Source of the DNA: Bathymodiolus brooksi
Lineage: Eukaryota > Mollusca > Bivalvia > Mytilida > Modiolidae
DNA: 64,000 nucleotides
Direction: 5' to 3'
Assembly (NCBI GenBank): GCA_963680875.1
Contig: OY804580.1
Location: 116,501,534-116,565,533, forward strand
This document shows, in pieces, positions 47,213 to 58,284 of this stretch; position 1 is the stretch's first letter; every line of letters begins with the position of its first letter. Below the pieces are notes generated by a model. The model searched no databases. It had not been told where the DNA came from and was given only the letters and a program-made list of their open reading frames with translations. Both the position numbers and the translations under genes were made by a program.

Positions 47213-47430
47213 GAGTTTGAAGATGCCAAAGGGGTAATCAGAATCCGTACATCGAAGTAGAACAGAAAACACAATGGCCAAAAGAAAATGTACAAAAAGA
47301 CAAACAACGATCTACAAAACATACATATAAAACTAAAGATCGAGTAACACGAACCCCACTAAAAACGGGAGGTGAACTCAGGTCCTCCGGAAGGGTAGGC
47401 AGTTTCTGCTCCACTGGTGGCACCCGTCGT
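47213..47430 (+). repeat. Family A repeat, forward, near full length (intron)
   Basis: gagtttgaagatgccaaagg, gtaatcagaatccgtacatc, acaatggccaaaagaaaatg, gatcgagtaacacgaacccc, ggtcctccggaagggtaggc and gctccactggtggcacccgt. It is the best reference copy in the window for this family. Confidence 0.8.
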
Positions 47431-47662
47431 GTATATCAGTTGAAATGTGAAGAATATCTACTTCATCAAATCAAATTAAGCCGGCATATAGTTGACGTTT
47501 TTTATGCTAGTAAAAATAAATTTCAAAATGTAGTTTCTACGTCATCTTCTGAGTTTGTAACATTGCATGCTGTTCTTATATGGGGCCCCGGGACCGTCGT
47601 GGTCGTGATCGATTGGTAGTGGAATTTACAACTGCCCGAGTACCTAACACCATTAAAGTTAG

Positions 47663-48125
47663 ATTTAACTCTAAAACATATTCCGAGTCAGATTTAACTC
47701 TAAAACATATTCCGAGTCAGATTTAACTCTAAAACATATTCCGAGTCAGATTTAACTCTAAAACATATTCCGAGTCAGATTTAACTCTAAAACATATTCC
47801 AAGTCAGATTTAACTCTAAAACATATTCCGAGTCAGATTTAAATCTAAAACATATTCCGAGTCAGATTTAACTCTAAAACATATTCCGAGTCAGATTTAA
47901 CTCTAAAACATATTCCGAGTCAGATTTAACTCTAAAACATATTCCGAGTCAGATTTAACTCTAAAACATATTCCGAGTCAGATTTAACTCTAAAACATAT
48001 TCCGAGTCAGATTTAACTCTAAAACATATTCCGGGTCAGATTTAACTCTAAAACATATTCCGAGTCAGATTTAACTCTAAAACGTATTCCGAGTCAGATT
48101 TAACTCTAAAACATATTCCGAGTAC
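47663..48125. repeat. 29-bp minisatellite (intron)
   Basis: About sixteen copies of a 29-bp unit (cagatttaactctaaaacat, attccgagt), almost identical. It ends 200 bp before exon E. Confidence 0.9.
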
Positions 48126-48324
48126 CAATTATACGTTTGTCCTTGTATTTGGATTCAAAAATATATTAATTCTATTCTATGTATATCTACCCGGCTTAGG
48201 TACTTAATTGAAAGCTGCTAAGAATACAAAGCTACCCGGTACAAAGTTACTGCTGCTGTCAAACTAGATAGTCTTCTGCATTTTCACAATATTATATTTT
48301 TTATACTTTATTTCTTGTTCACAG

Positions 48325-48769
48325 ATGATATCTTGTACAGAAAATGTATACAGTTTTATACCGGATCCTTTTGGAATTAATGCGGGTATCTACAAGACAT
48401 ACCTGGTAGATATAAATGGTGATAATGTGGAGATTTTTAATGCCATTGATTATTTTGTGGATTCTACTTTTAATCCGTATGATACCAGTAACGTGATACC
48501 ACCACCAATAAATGGCTCAGAAAACCTTGAAGCAACGTTTGATTTTGGAACGGAATATGGCATTGTCAGTGTTGTGTTGAGTAGTATGCAAATATGTACG
48601 ACAACTGTTGCCTCAACAAATACCTCGTTTGATATCGTTACAAAAGGACTAGACACAATCCTATCAGACGGCTCGCCATCCAATATTGATGCCCACTTCA
48701 TAAATCAAACAATCTCCTTCTTAGCATCTCCACCGAATCCACCCATGAATCTCTTTGTTCACTGTGAAG
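48325..48769 (+). CDS. PKD1-like gene, exon E (GAIN-like)
   Basis: Acceptor gttcacag, 445 nt, donor gtaggg; phase 0 in, phase 1 out. It encodes MISCTENVYSFIPDPFG, GIYKTYLVDINGDNVEIFN, then VIPPPINGSENLEATFDFG and PPNPPMNLFVHCE. Sequons NGS, NTS and NQT suggest an extracellular glycosylated domain. The stretch corresponds by order to the GAIN beta-sandwich just before the GPS in polycystin-1-like proteins. The next exon carries the vWA domain. Skipping it would join exon E to 55,183 in the same frame, since both junctions are phase 1. Confidence 0.65.
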
Positions 48770-48802
48770 GTAGGGGAAATTATAGCATTAGTCTCATTTC
48801 AG

Positions 48803-51715
48803 TCTAAAGTGTTCATTACGTAACTAAATAGATTCACTGTACATATTAAGCTTACTCTAAAATGTGCATTGTGTAACTTAATAGACTCACTGTACATGTT
48901 CAGTTTACTCTAAAGTATTCAATATGTAACTAAATAGACTCACTGTACATGTTCAGTTTACTCTAAAGTGTTCATTTTGTAACTAAATATACTCACTCGT
49001 ACAAGTTCAGTTTATTCTAAAGTGTTCATTACGTAGCTTAATAGACTCACTGTACATGTTCAGTTTACTCTAAAGTGTTCATTACATAACTAAATAGACT
49101 CACTGTACATGTTCAGTATACTCTAAAGTGTTCATTACATAACTTAATAGACTCACTGTACATGTTCAGTTTACTCTAAAGTGTTCATTATGTAACTTAA
49201 TAGACTAACTGTACATGTTCAGTTTACTCTAAAATATTCATTATGTAACCTAATAGATTCACTCTACATGTTCAGTTTACTCTAAAGTGTTCCTTATGTA
49301 ACTTAATAGACTCACTGTACATGTTCAGTTTACTCTAAAGTGTTCATTATGTAATTTAATAGACTCACTGTACATGTTCAGCTTACTCTAAAGTGTTCAT
49401 TATGTAACTTAATAGACTCACTGTACATCTTCAGTTTACTCTAAAGTGTTCATTACGTAACTTAATAGATTCACTGTACATCTTCAGTTTACTCTAAAGT
49501 GTTCATTATGTAACTTAATAGACTCACTGTACATGTTCAGTTTACTCTAAAGTGTTCATTATGTATTTTAATAGACTCACTGTACATCTTCAGTTTACTC
49601 TAAAGTGTTCATTACGTAACATAATAGACTCACTGTACATGTTCAGTTTACTCTAAAGTGTTCATTATGTAACTTAATAGACTCACTGTACATGTTCAGT
49701 TTACTCTAAAGTGTACATTGCGTAACATAATAGACTCACTGTACATCTTCAGTTTACTCTAAATTGTTCATTACGTAACTTAATAGACTCACTGTACATC
49801 TTCCGTTTACTCTAAAGTGTTCATTACGTAACTTAATAGACTCACTGTACATGCTAAGTTTACTCTAAAGTGTTCATTATGTAACTTAATAGGCTCACTG
49901 TACATGTTCATTTTACTCTAAAGTGTGCATTACGTAACTTAATAGACTCACTGTACATCTTCAGTTTACTCTAAAGTGTTCATTACGTAGCTTAATAGAC
50001 TCACTGTACATCTTCAGTTTACTCTAAAGTGTTCATTACGTAACTTAATAGACTCACTGTACATGTTCAGTTTACTCTAAAGTGTTCATTATGTAACTAA
50101 ATAGACTCACTGTACATGTTCATTTTACTCTAAATTGTGCATTACGTAACTTAATAGACTCACTGTACATCTTCAGTTTACTCTAAATTGTTCATTACGT
50201 AACTTAATAGACTCACTGTACATCTTCAGTTTACTCTAAAGTGTTCATTACGTAACTTAATAGATTCACTGTACATGCTAAGTTTACTCTAAAGTGTTCA
50301 TTATGTAACTTAATAGACTCACTGTACATGTTCATTTTACTCTAAAGTGTGCATTACGTAACTTAATAGACTCACTGTACATCTTCAGTTTACTCTAAAG
50401 TGTTCATTATGTAGCTTAATAGACTCACTGTACATCTTCAGTTTACTCTAAAGTGTTCATTACGTAACTTAATAGACTCACTGTACATGTTCAGTTTACT
50501 CTAAAGTGTTCATTATGTAACTAAATAGACTCACTGTACATGTTCATTTTACTCTAAATTGTGCATTACGTAACTTAATAGACTCACTGTACATCTTCAG
50601 TTTACTCTAAATTGTTCATTACGTAACTTAATAGACTCACTGTACATCTTCAGTTTACTCTAAAGTGTTCATTACGTAACTTAATAGACTCACTGTACAT
50701 GTTCATTTTACTCTAAAGTGTTCATTACGTAACTTAATAGACTCACTGTACATGTTCAGTTTACTCTAAAGTGTTCATTCATTACGTAACTTAATAGACT
50801 CACTGTACATCTTCAGTTTACTCTAAAGTGTTAATTACGTAACTTAATAGACTCACTCTACATGTTCAGTTTACTCTAAAGTGTTCATTATGTAACTTAA
50901 TAGACTCACTGTACATGTTCAGTTTACTCTAAAGTGTTCATTATGTAGCTTAATAGATTCACTCGTATAAGTTCACTTTACTCCAAAGTTTTCATTAAGT
51001 AGCTAAATATACTCACTCATACATGTTCAGTTTACTCTAAAGTATTCATTATGCATTATAATAGACTCACTGTACATGTTAAGTTTACTCTAAAGTGTTC
51101 ATTATGTAACTTAATAGACTCACTCGTACAAGTTCAGTTTACTCTAAAGTATTCATTATATATTATAACATACTCACTCGTACAGATTTAGCTTACTCTA
51201 AAGTGTTCATTATGTAACTTAATAGTCTCACTCGTACAGGTTTAGCTTACTCTAAAGTGTTCATTCTGTAACTAAATATATTCACTCGTACATGTTCAGT
51301 TTACTCTAAAGTGTTCGTTCTCTAGCTTAATATACTCCTCGTACATGTTCAGTTTACTCTAAAGTGTTCATTCTGTAACTAAATAGATTCACTCGTACAT
51401 GTTCAGTTTATTCTAAAGTGTTCATTCTGTAGCATAATAGACTTACTCGTACAGGTTTAGTTTACTCTAAAGTGTTCATTCTGTAGCTAAATATACTCAC
51501 TCGTACATGTTCAGCTTACTCTAAAGTGTTCATTATGTAACTTAATAGACTCACTCGTACAAGTTTAATTTACTCTAAAGTGCTCATTACGTAGCTTGAT
51601 AGACTCACTCGTACAAGTTCAGTTTACTCTAAAGTGTTCATTACGTAGCTTAAAAGACTCACTCATACAAGTTCAGTTTACTCTAAAGTGTTCATTAGGT
51701 AACTTGATAGATTCA
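48803..51715. repeat. 53-bp satellite array, about 55 units (intron)
   Basis: The unit contains attacgtaacttaatagact, cactgtacatgttcagttta and ctctaaagtgttc. The left two-thirds is regular; the right third (from about 50,950) carries actcgtacaagttc variants and is more diverged. Many units hold the palindrome ttacgtaa. Variant patterns recur at about 425 bp (eight units), for example tgctaag at 49,851 and 50,276. The array begins about 35 bp after exon E's donor. Confidence 0.9.
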
Positions 51716-51729
51716 CTCTTAGAAAAGTA

Positions 51730-51832
51730 TATAAATATAGAATCGCCTTCGGAAAACTTTACAAAATCCGATATGTAATTTCCGTATAAGCTTGTGCAAG
51801 GTTAAACTCCATCTGAAGTCGATTCTATATTT
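51730..51832. repeat. Foldback with 20-bp arms (intron)
   Basis: aaatatagaatcgccttcgg near 51,733 pairs with ctgaagtcgattctatattt near 51,811. It lies directly after the satellite array. Confidence 0.6.
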
Positions 51833-52189
51833 CTACATTTCTGTGCTAGTTAAGATGGCGGAACAAAGGGCGGAGTTATGAACAATAAATATTTATCCCT
51901 TTTAGGACGTCAATACAAATATTCAAATATAATTAACTATAGGAGCCTAAGAAAAATATTTATTTAACCGAACAGAATTGTACTTATTAGGGTAGCTCTA
52001 CAGATGGGATCATAACACCTGAAAGACTCGATCTCATTTGTATTCGGAATTCGCACGTTCACAAACGGGTAATATCCGTAACTCTATAGTGAAAAAAGAC
52101 GATAAGAACTAATGTTCCGAAGCTAATTGAATGCTAATTTTTGCTCAGTAATATATAAAGGTTAGAATAGGGCGTTATTATTACAAATA

Positions 52190-52465
52190 CACACTAGAGA
52201 AACCAGAAAAGGACACCCATGAATGGACCATCCATATACACAGGCATCATTGCACAAAAGACACAGAATGAAGACAAGCAAAGCAAATAATACAATACCA
52301 AATGCTAAAATGTTGAGCAACGCGGACTTCACAAGAACCAAACTAACAACAAACAAAACACAAAACAACAACAAAACAAAATCAAAAAACAAAACAAAGC
52401 AAAACATGAAAAAAACAAAAAACCAGGTGGTGAAACAAGGTGTTGTCTAGGGTTAAGCAAATACC
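52190..52465 (+). repeat. Family A repeat, forward (intron)
   Basis: gagaaaccagaaaaggacac, catccatatacacaggcatc, gcaacgcggacttcacaag and caaggtgttgtctagggtta. Ends about 85 bp before the vWA exon. Confidence 0.6.
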
Positions 52466-52547
52466 GTTTCTTATAATTCAGATACAACAAACATCATGAA
52501 TCATAAACATATTAGTTACCTTATTTTAATTGAACATGTGTTTTCAG

Positions 52548-53099
52548 CTTGTATGCAAACAGCAGACGTCATTTTTGTAATCGATGCTTCTGGCAGTGTA
52601 GGAACGAGTAATTTTGCGGAGATGAAAAATTTCGTTTCTACTTTAGTAATGTCTATGCAAGTTGGATCAAATAGCGTCAGGGTAGGCGTGATGACATTTT
52701 CTACAACGCCATCCGTCATCTTCCATCTCGACCAATATTATGATCCTAACGTCATGGTAACTGAGATAATGGCAGCACCCTATACAAATTTAAATACGTA
52801 TACTGGACTTGCTATGGAAGCGGTTAGGACTTCCATGCTTCCACGTGCACGTAATAACGTTCAGAAACTTGTGATATTGTTAGCAGATGGCCTTTCTGCC
52901 GACCGGATGTTGTTGTATAGTGAGTCAGATTCAATGAAAGCTGATGGTGTAGAAATTGTCTGTATTGGTATCAATATCTATGACGATGACGAATTCATGA
53001 CAATAAGCAGTAACCCAGATAGTTCGTACTTCTTTAAAGTTTCTTCTTTCACGCTACTGAACGATCTTGCAGGAAATATAGTGAATGAAATATGTGCTG
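52548..53099 (+). CDS. PKD1-like gene, von Willebrand factor A domain exon
   Basis: Acceptor ttttcag, 552 nt (184 codons), donor gtaagt; phase 1 at both ends. It encodes a complete vWA domain: DVIFVIDASGSVG (DxSxS of the MIDAS metal site), VRVGVMTFSTTPSV, NTYTGLAMEAV (the MIDAS threonine), LVILLADGLS (the MIDAS aspartate), DGVEIVCIGINI, and the closing helix LLNDLAGNIV. All metal-site positions are present, so divalent-metal-dependent ligand binding is plausible. It is preceded by exon E and followed by the GPS-region exon, both in frame. A vWA at this point is not usual for PKD1-like proteins as I know them. The symmetric phase 1-1 exon is a typical exon-shuffled module. Confidence 0.85.
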
Positions 53100-53509
53100 G
53101 TAAGTAAATCATAATATTTCACTAAGAATTTTAAATACAATTATCCTGCTATAAAAAATCTGTAAAATTAACATGTTCTTTTTTATTTTTGATACTAATT
53201 ATGTACATGTCAAAGGCCACTTTAACATGGCTACGTTCGACATGTACTTCAGATACATCTGTTAAACACTGATTTGATTTCTAATTCACTTACGTCATTA
53301 TGATTATTAGTTCGCGTAAAATCTGCGCATTTTTTCAAACCTCTCATTTCATATATGCGATTTTGAATCAACATTTTGTTTAAATAACTGTCTCATATTA
53401 TCTTTCAAAACGTTTTTTCACACATATCAATACAATGTTGGAAATTATTCTGTTTCGTGCTAACAGATGACGAGATATTGTATTTGTAATATGAGTTAGT
53501 ACGTGAGTG

Positions 53510-53850
53510 ATTGATTCTTGTTTAACGCTAAATGAGCAATTTTTGCAGCTATATCATGGTGAGATGATAATGATGTCTGCATTGTGCTTATTTGGACCTT
53601 TACATTGCTAGTTTACTAAGATAACAGTCTGTGAAAGTCATATCGGTCCACTCGGACACACATTATTTCGAGCCAAACAGTCTAAATATGCTCTTACTCC
53701 TTAATAATGTGTGTTTATCAAAGAAGCAGCAAATACCAATTTCATAATCTCTGGCTTGACCCTACCAAGGCTCGAACCCACATTCCATCACATACGAGGC
53801 GAGGACGCTTACTACCACCATCTATATATTTTTTGCAATATGATTTGAAT
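53510..53850 (-). mobile_element. tRNA-derived SINE (type 2), reverse, full length (intron)
   Basis: On the plus side: gattcttgtttaacgctaaa (tail), tttgcagctatatcatggtg, gagatgataatgatgtctgc, aacagtctgtgaaagtcat, cggtccactcggacacaca, then ggctcgaacccacattccat and gaggcgaggacgcttactac. The last two are the inverted box B and box A of a tRNA-like head. It is the unexpanded reference for the 23-bp arrays at 58.3 and 60.4 kb. Confidence 0.75.
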
Positions 53851-53989
53851 TCAAAGGTGACCATTGTTTCCTTATTTTGTCTTCCAACAAGCTCTGTGTA
53901 CAATCTCAGACTAAATGATGGTAAAGATCCTCTGCTCTGTTTTTGTATCACTAGTACTAGTATTGTACATATGATAATTCTTACTAGTG

Positions 53990-54185
53990 GAGCAGGAACT
54001 GCTTATCCTTCCGGAGCACCTGAGTTCACCCCCGGTTTTAGTGGAGTTCGTGTTACTCGATCTTTAGTTCTATGCGTATGTTTTGTAGATCGTTGCTGGT
54101 CCTTTTGTACTTTTTCTTTTGGCCATTGTATTGTTCTTCTTCGATATATGGATTCTGATTACCCGTTTGGTATCTTCAAAATCTT
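53990..54185 (-). repeat. Family A repeat, reverse (intron)
   Basis: gcttatccttccggagcacc, tgagttcacccccggtttta, gtgttactcgatctttagtt, ttggccattgtattgttctt and gattctgattacccgtttgg. A long open frame crosses it by chance. Confidence 0.75.
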
Positions 54186-54199
54186 CTTATGTATCAAGT

Positions 54200-54865
54200 T
54201 CAAACTTATGGCCCAACGTTCAGAAAACAACACTGTCATCCAGTTAAATATGAGAGTCAGCATTTTACTCATATGTAGAAGACACGTACATGACGGCATC
54301 ATTTCACTAAGATGGGAGTTCGGGTCCATAAAACAAGATTAACCCCGCCAATTGTTATTTAAGTACAGGTGTACCAAGTCAGGAAAGTGGGCGATCAGGT
54401 GTATGTGTTAAGGGGATCAATTTTACCTCTGTTTCTACGGTTTTCTAGTCGGAGATAAAAACTGTTCTGTCCATGGGTTGCTTTTTCCATTTTATTACTT
54501 GTAAAATATCTTATATACGTGTAAAGACAATATGCATACATGGTCGACAAATATAAATTTACTTGTGCGAACTTTAGAAACAGATAGAAAAGCGTAACGT
54601 TGACAACGTCAAAAAGCCCAAATTTCCATATCAAAATTAAAAAAGAACTCTCTCTAACGTCCGCGCTTATGCTGTTGACGTTTCTTACCATCGATCAAGT
54701 TGAATTAGGTACCAGAAAAATTATATCTTGCTCAGTGACGGTATATAACAAAGCAATATCCAGTCAATGCAGTTTGATTTCTCAAATAGAACCAGTGCAG
54801 AATACAATTATGTAAGCCTCTCATCATGCTAATATTGGCTGATGCTATATTGATAACAATAAATA
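54200..54865. other. Intronic stretch without recognised features
   Basis: Nothing was recognised apart from a word set near 54,380 (gtcaggaaagtgggcgatc) that also occurs near 8,539 (gtcaggaaagtgggcggtc). Confidence 0.45.
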
Positions 54866-55060
54866 CGTAGATATCAAATTTAGTGTGCACGACGCGTTTC
54901 TTGAATGACCTTCAGCGGGTATCGCGAAGTCAAAATATTTGAAAGCCAAATAATTAGAAAGATCTTTGGGAGTAAAAACACCAAAGGGTCTAAACAATAT
55001 AGCCAATATCGGCTAGGGTCCCCTATGTCTGAGGGAGGAGTACTTTAGTTTTGATCTTTG
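54866..55060 (+). repeat. Family X repeat, forward (intron)
   Basis: cgtagatatcaaatttagtg, gacgcgtttcttgaatgacc, tgaaagccaaataattagaa, and one copy of the segment (gccaatatcggctagggtcc, gagggaggagtactttag) that forms the 50-bp arrays at 56.4 and 59.2 kb. Confidence 0.75.
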
Positions 55061-55182
55061 GTTAAGAAATAATCGGACGGTAATTGATTGAACACCATAT
55101 ATGAAACTCCTTTTCGTTCCATATTATAGGCAATATTATAAAGAAAATGTCAATACATTTCAATCGGTTTAATTTATTTAAG

Positions 55183-55286
55183 GTTTATGGACTAACTTAA
55201 CATCCAATCAAATACGAGCAGGAAAATTATCGATGTATGCCATGAATAGTGCTGAAAACCGATGGGAAATCTCTCCTGGTGTTAAA
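55183..55286 (+). CDS. PKD1-like gene, GPS-region exon
   Basis: Acceptor ttatttaag, 104 nt, donor gttagt; phase 1 in, phase 0 out. It encodes (G)LWTNLTSNQIRAGKLS, MYAMNSAENRWEISPGVK. In polycystin-1-like proteins the matching place reads as a tryptophan plus cysteine GPS motif. Here the tryptophan (RWEI) is kept but no cysteine is present. The weak acceptor and gttagt donor lower certainty, but carry base and frame fit both neighbours exactly. Confidence 0.6.
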
Positions 55287-55364
55287 GTTAGTATTTATTT
55301 ATATTGTCTTAGCTGACTATGGTACTCGATTATAACACACAAAATATATACAAAGTATTAGAGG

Positions 55365-55470
55365 GCCGTCGTGGTAGTGATCACATAGACATATGTATAT
55401 CAACCTACGCAATCAATGCATATAACCACTAAAGTTATGAGCTTGATTCTCGCACCTATCAGGTGATTAT
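55365..55470 (+). mobile_element. SINE head fragment, forward (intron)
   Basis: gggccgtcgtggtagtgatc, caacctacgcaatcaatgca and gagcttgattctcgcacct resemble the tRNA-like head at 9,905. A related inverted piece lies at 55,675-55,780. Confidence 0.45.
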
Positions 55471-56248
55471 AATTTTATTTTATAGAAAAATATACGCATG
55501 AACAAAAGGGTCTTTTTCCTAAATTCAATTATGTCGTCTTTATTCTTATGCTACTGTTGGTATGTAAGGTCATTTATCATGGCATTTAGTTTTACTGATG
55601 GCGAAATCAGGAATACACGACGAAAATCAATCTGCCACAATATGTTGTAATTAATACACTACACCATATCATGAGTGGGAATCGACCTCACAATTGTAGT
55701 GGTGAGAGGTACTGATGGTAGACTTAACATCATGTTAATCCACTGCCATATGATCCAGGCCGTGACTGTCTCGTTTCATTTCATTTTATTTGATTTCAGA
55801 TTTATCTTTTAATATATGAGGATAACAAAACTTTGTTAGCTCAAACATCTGATTCTAACACTGTTGAATAAAATGTTCAGACGTATATAAATATTAAGCA
55901 TTAACCTAGTATTTCAAGTTATTTTGAAATCCAGTGATGCATTCTTCGTCAACCTATTAAAATTGCTGTTTGATTGCTGTCTCGGGCTGATATGGAGATC
56001 TCGGGATGAACCCGGGCTGATACGGGCTGATACGGATACGGAAAAGGTCATACATGTATTAATCTATATTTCAATACATTTTAAATGGGTTTAATCTATT
56101 TAAGGATTATATGTGAGGATGGACATTAATCTGTATGTAGAGAAACTTTGTTACATATGTCCACATCACTAACACTGGAGAATAAAGGCAATCGATGTGG
56201 TCTCTGATTCTAAGATTTTCCGAATGGGTTTTGGAACTGTACTGATAA
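55471..56248. other. Intronic stretch with SINE remnants only
   Basis: The only recognised item is the inverted SINE-like piece at 55,675-55,780 (gggaatcgacctcacaattg). cgggctgata occurs three times near 55,980-56,030. Confidence 0.4.
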
Positions 56249-57690
56249 TAAAAACGTAGATATCAAATTTGGTGCGCAGGACGCGTTTCTGTAATAAACT
56301 GCATCAGGTACGCTCAAAATCGAAAGATTGGAAAGCCAAATAATTTAAAGTTTTGGGAGCAATACAATATCGGGCCTAAACACGATAAGCAAACTCGGCT
56401 AATGTCACCAATGCCTGAGGGAGGAGAACCTTAGATAGCCAAACTCGGTTAAGGTCACCAATGCCTGAGGGAGGAGAACCTTAGATAGCCAAACTCGGTT
56501 AATGTCACCAATGCCTGAGGGAGGAGAACCTTAGATAGCCAAACTCGGTTAATGTCACCAATGCCTGAGAGAAGAAAACCTTAGATAGCCAAACTCGGTT
56601 AAGGTCACCAATGCCTGAGAGAGGAGAACCTTAGATAGCCAAACCCGGTTAATGTCACCAATGCCTGAGGGAGGAGAACCTTAGATAGCCAAACTCGGTT
56701 AAGGTCACCAATGCCTGAGGGAGGAGAACCTTAGATAGCCAAACTCGGTTAAGGTCACCAATGCCAGAGAGAAGAAAACCTTAGATAGCCAAACTCGGTT
56801 AAGGTCACCAATGCCTGAGGGAGGAGAACCTTAGATAGCCAAACTCGGTTAAGGTCACCAATGCCAGAGAGAAGAAAACCTTAGATAGCCAAACTCGGTT
56901 AAGGTCACCAATGCCTGAGAGAAGAAAACCTTAGATAGACAAACTCGGTTAATGTCACCAATGCCTGAGGGAGGAGAACCTTAGATAGCCAAACTCGGTT
57001 AAGGTCACCAATGCCTGAGGGAGGAGAACCTTAGATAGCCAAACTCGGTTAAGGTCACCAATGCCTGAGGGAGGAGAACCTTAGATAGCCAAACTCGGTT
57101 AAGGTCACCAATGCCTGAGGGAGGAGAACCTTAGATAGCCAAACTCGGTCAATGTCACCAATGCCTGAGGGAGGAGAACCTTAGATAGCCAAACTCGGTT
57201 AATGTCACCAATGCCTGAGAGAAGAAAACCTTAGATAGCCAAACTCGGTTAATGTCACCAATGCCTGAGGGAGGAGAACCTTAGATAGCCAAACTCGGTT
57301 AAGGTCACCAATGCCTGAGGGAGGAGAACCTTAGATAGCCAAACTCGGTTAATGTCACCAATGCCTGAGGGAGGAGAACCTTAGATAGCCAAACTCGGTT
57401 AATGTCACCAATGCCTGAGGGAGGAGAACCTTAGATAGCCAAACTCGGTTAATGTCACCAATGCCTGAGAGAAGAAAACCTTAGATAGCCAAACTCGGTT
57501 AAGGTCACCAATGCCTGAGGGAGGAGAACCTTAGATAGCCAAACTCGGTTAAGGTCACCAATGCCTGAGGGAGGAGAACCTTAGATAGCCAAACTCGGTT
57601 AATGTCACCAATGCCTGAGGGAAGAGAACCTTAGATAGCCAAACTCGGCTAATGTCACCAATGCCTGAGGGAATAAAACCTTAGTTTTGT
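56249..57690 (+). repeat. Family X repeat with a 50-bp array, unit 1 (intron)
   Basis: A normal family X head (cgtagatatcaaatttggtg) leads into about 25 copies of a 50-bp unit from about 56,400 (atagccaaactcggttaagg, tcaccaatgcctgagggagg, agaaccttag). Two main variants alternate (gagggaggag versus gagagaagaa; ttaagg versus ttaatg). It ends 70 bp before the next exon. Confidence 0.9.
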
Positions 57691-57758
57691 TAACTGTGCG
57701 GTATGCTTTGAACTATATTTTAACATCTTCAGTTATTGTCTGTTTTTTCTAAATTAAG

Positions 57759-57992
57759 CTGAAACCTACGGACGAGTCAACAGTGGTATTTGAAAGCAAC
57801 TTCTTTGGATCCTTTGGGGCGAGCATTATGGCAATTCCACCAGAAACTATTGATTTTGACGACGTTTTTATAGATTTTGATGACAAAATCGCTGAAAATC
57901 CTTACGTTATTGCTATGAATGGTATTCTACTTGCAGCGCTAGTGGTGGGAACAGTAATAATGAGAAGATTGGACATCGAGGACAAGCAAATG
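57759..57992 (+). CDS. PKD1-like gene, first membrane-helix exon, copy 1
   Basis: Acceptor aaattaag, 234 nt (78 codons), donor gtaaat; phase 0 at both ends. It encodes LKPTDESTVVFESNFFGSFG, then ASIMAIPPETIDFDDVF, DKIAENPYVIAMN, a membrane helix GILLAALVVGTVIM and RRLDIEDKQM. The pattern SFG...PP..IDF..VF...NP.V followed by a helix and a charged DK end is characteristic of the segment from GPS to first membrane helix in polycystin-1-like proteins. The next confident exon (62,840) continues with W..KPLVDN, as in that family. The HL-T/S cleavage tripeptide of GPS sites reads FFGS here. Confidence 0.8.
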
Positions 57993-58284
57993 GTAAATTT
58001 GTCTTTAAGCAATGCACAGACATATTAGCATTATATTACAGGTAGAAAAAAGTAAATTGTTACATTGCTTAATATAAACGATTTGATTGGATAATGATTG
58101 TACAACATTAATTTCAACATTATATCAGCTATAGCATAACAATCAGATTTGTTGATAAATGAAACCGAAGTTCTCGAGAGAAAAAAACAAATATTAATTT
58201 AAAGTATCTGAAAAGTTTCATCAAATAAAGTTATATCGAGTGCACCTTTATTGGTGATATGCATATGTAGATTTGAGTGAGTGA

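Noticed and set aside
48803..51715. CRISPR-like appearance of regularly spaced repeats
   Set aside because: Units are contiguous 53-bp tandem repeats with no unique spacers, in a eukaryotic intron.
53707..54342. 211-residue plus-strand frame
   Set aside because: Runs through a reverse SINE head and a reverse family A repeat; no domain, and the same words occur non-coding elsewhere.
53500..55182. An extra exon between the vWA exon and the GPS-region exon
   Set aside because: None seen with good splice words; phases of the two flanking exons already match exactly.
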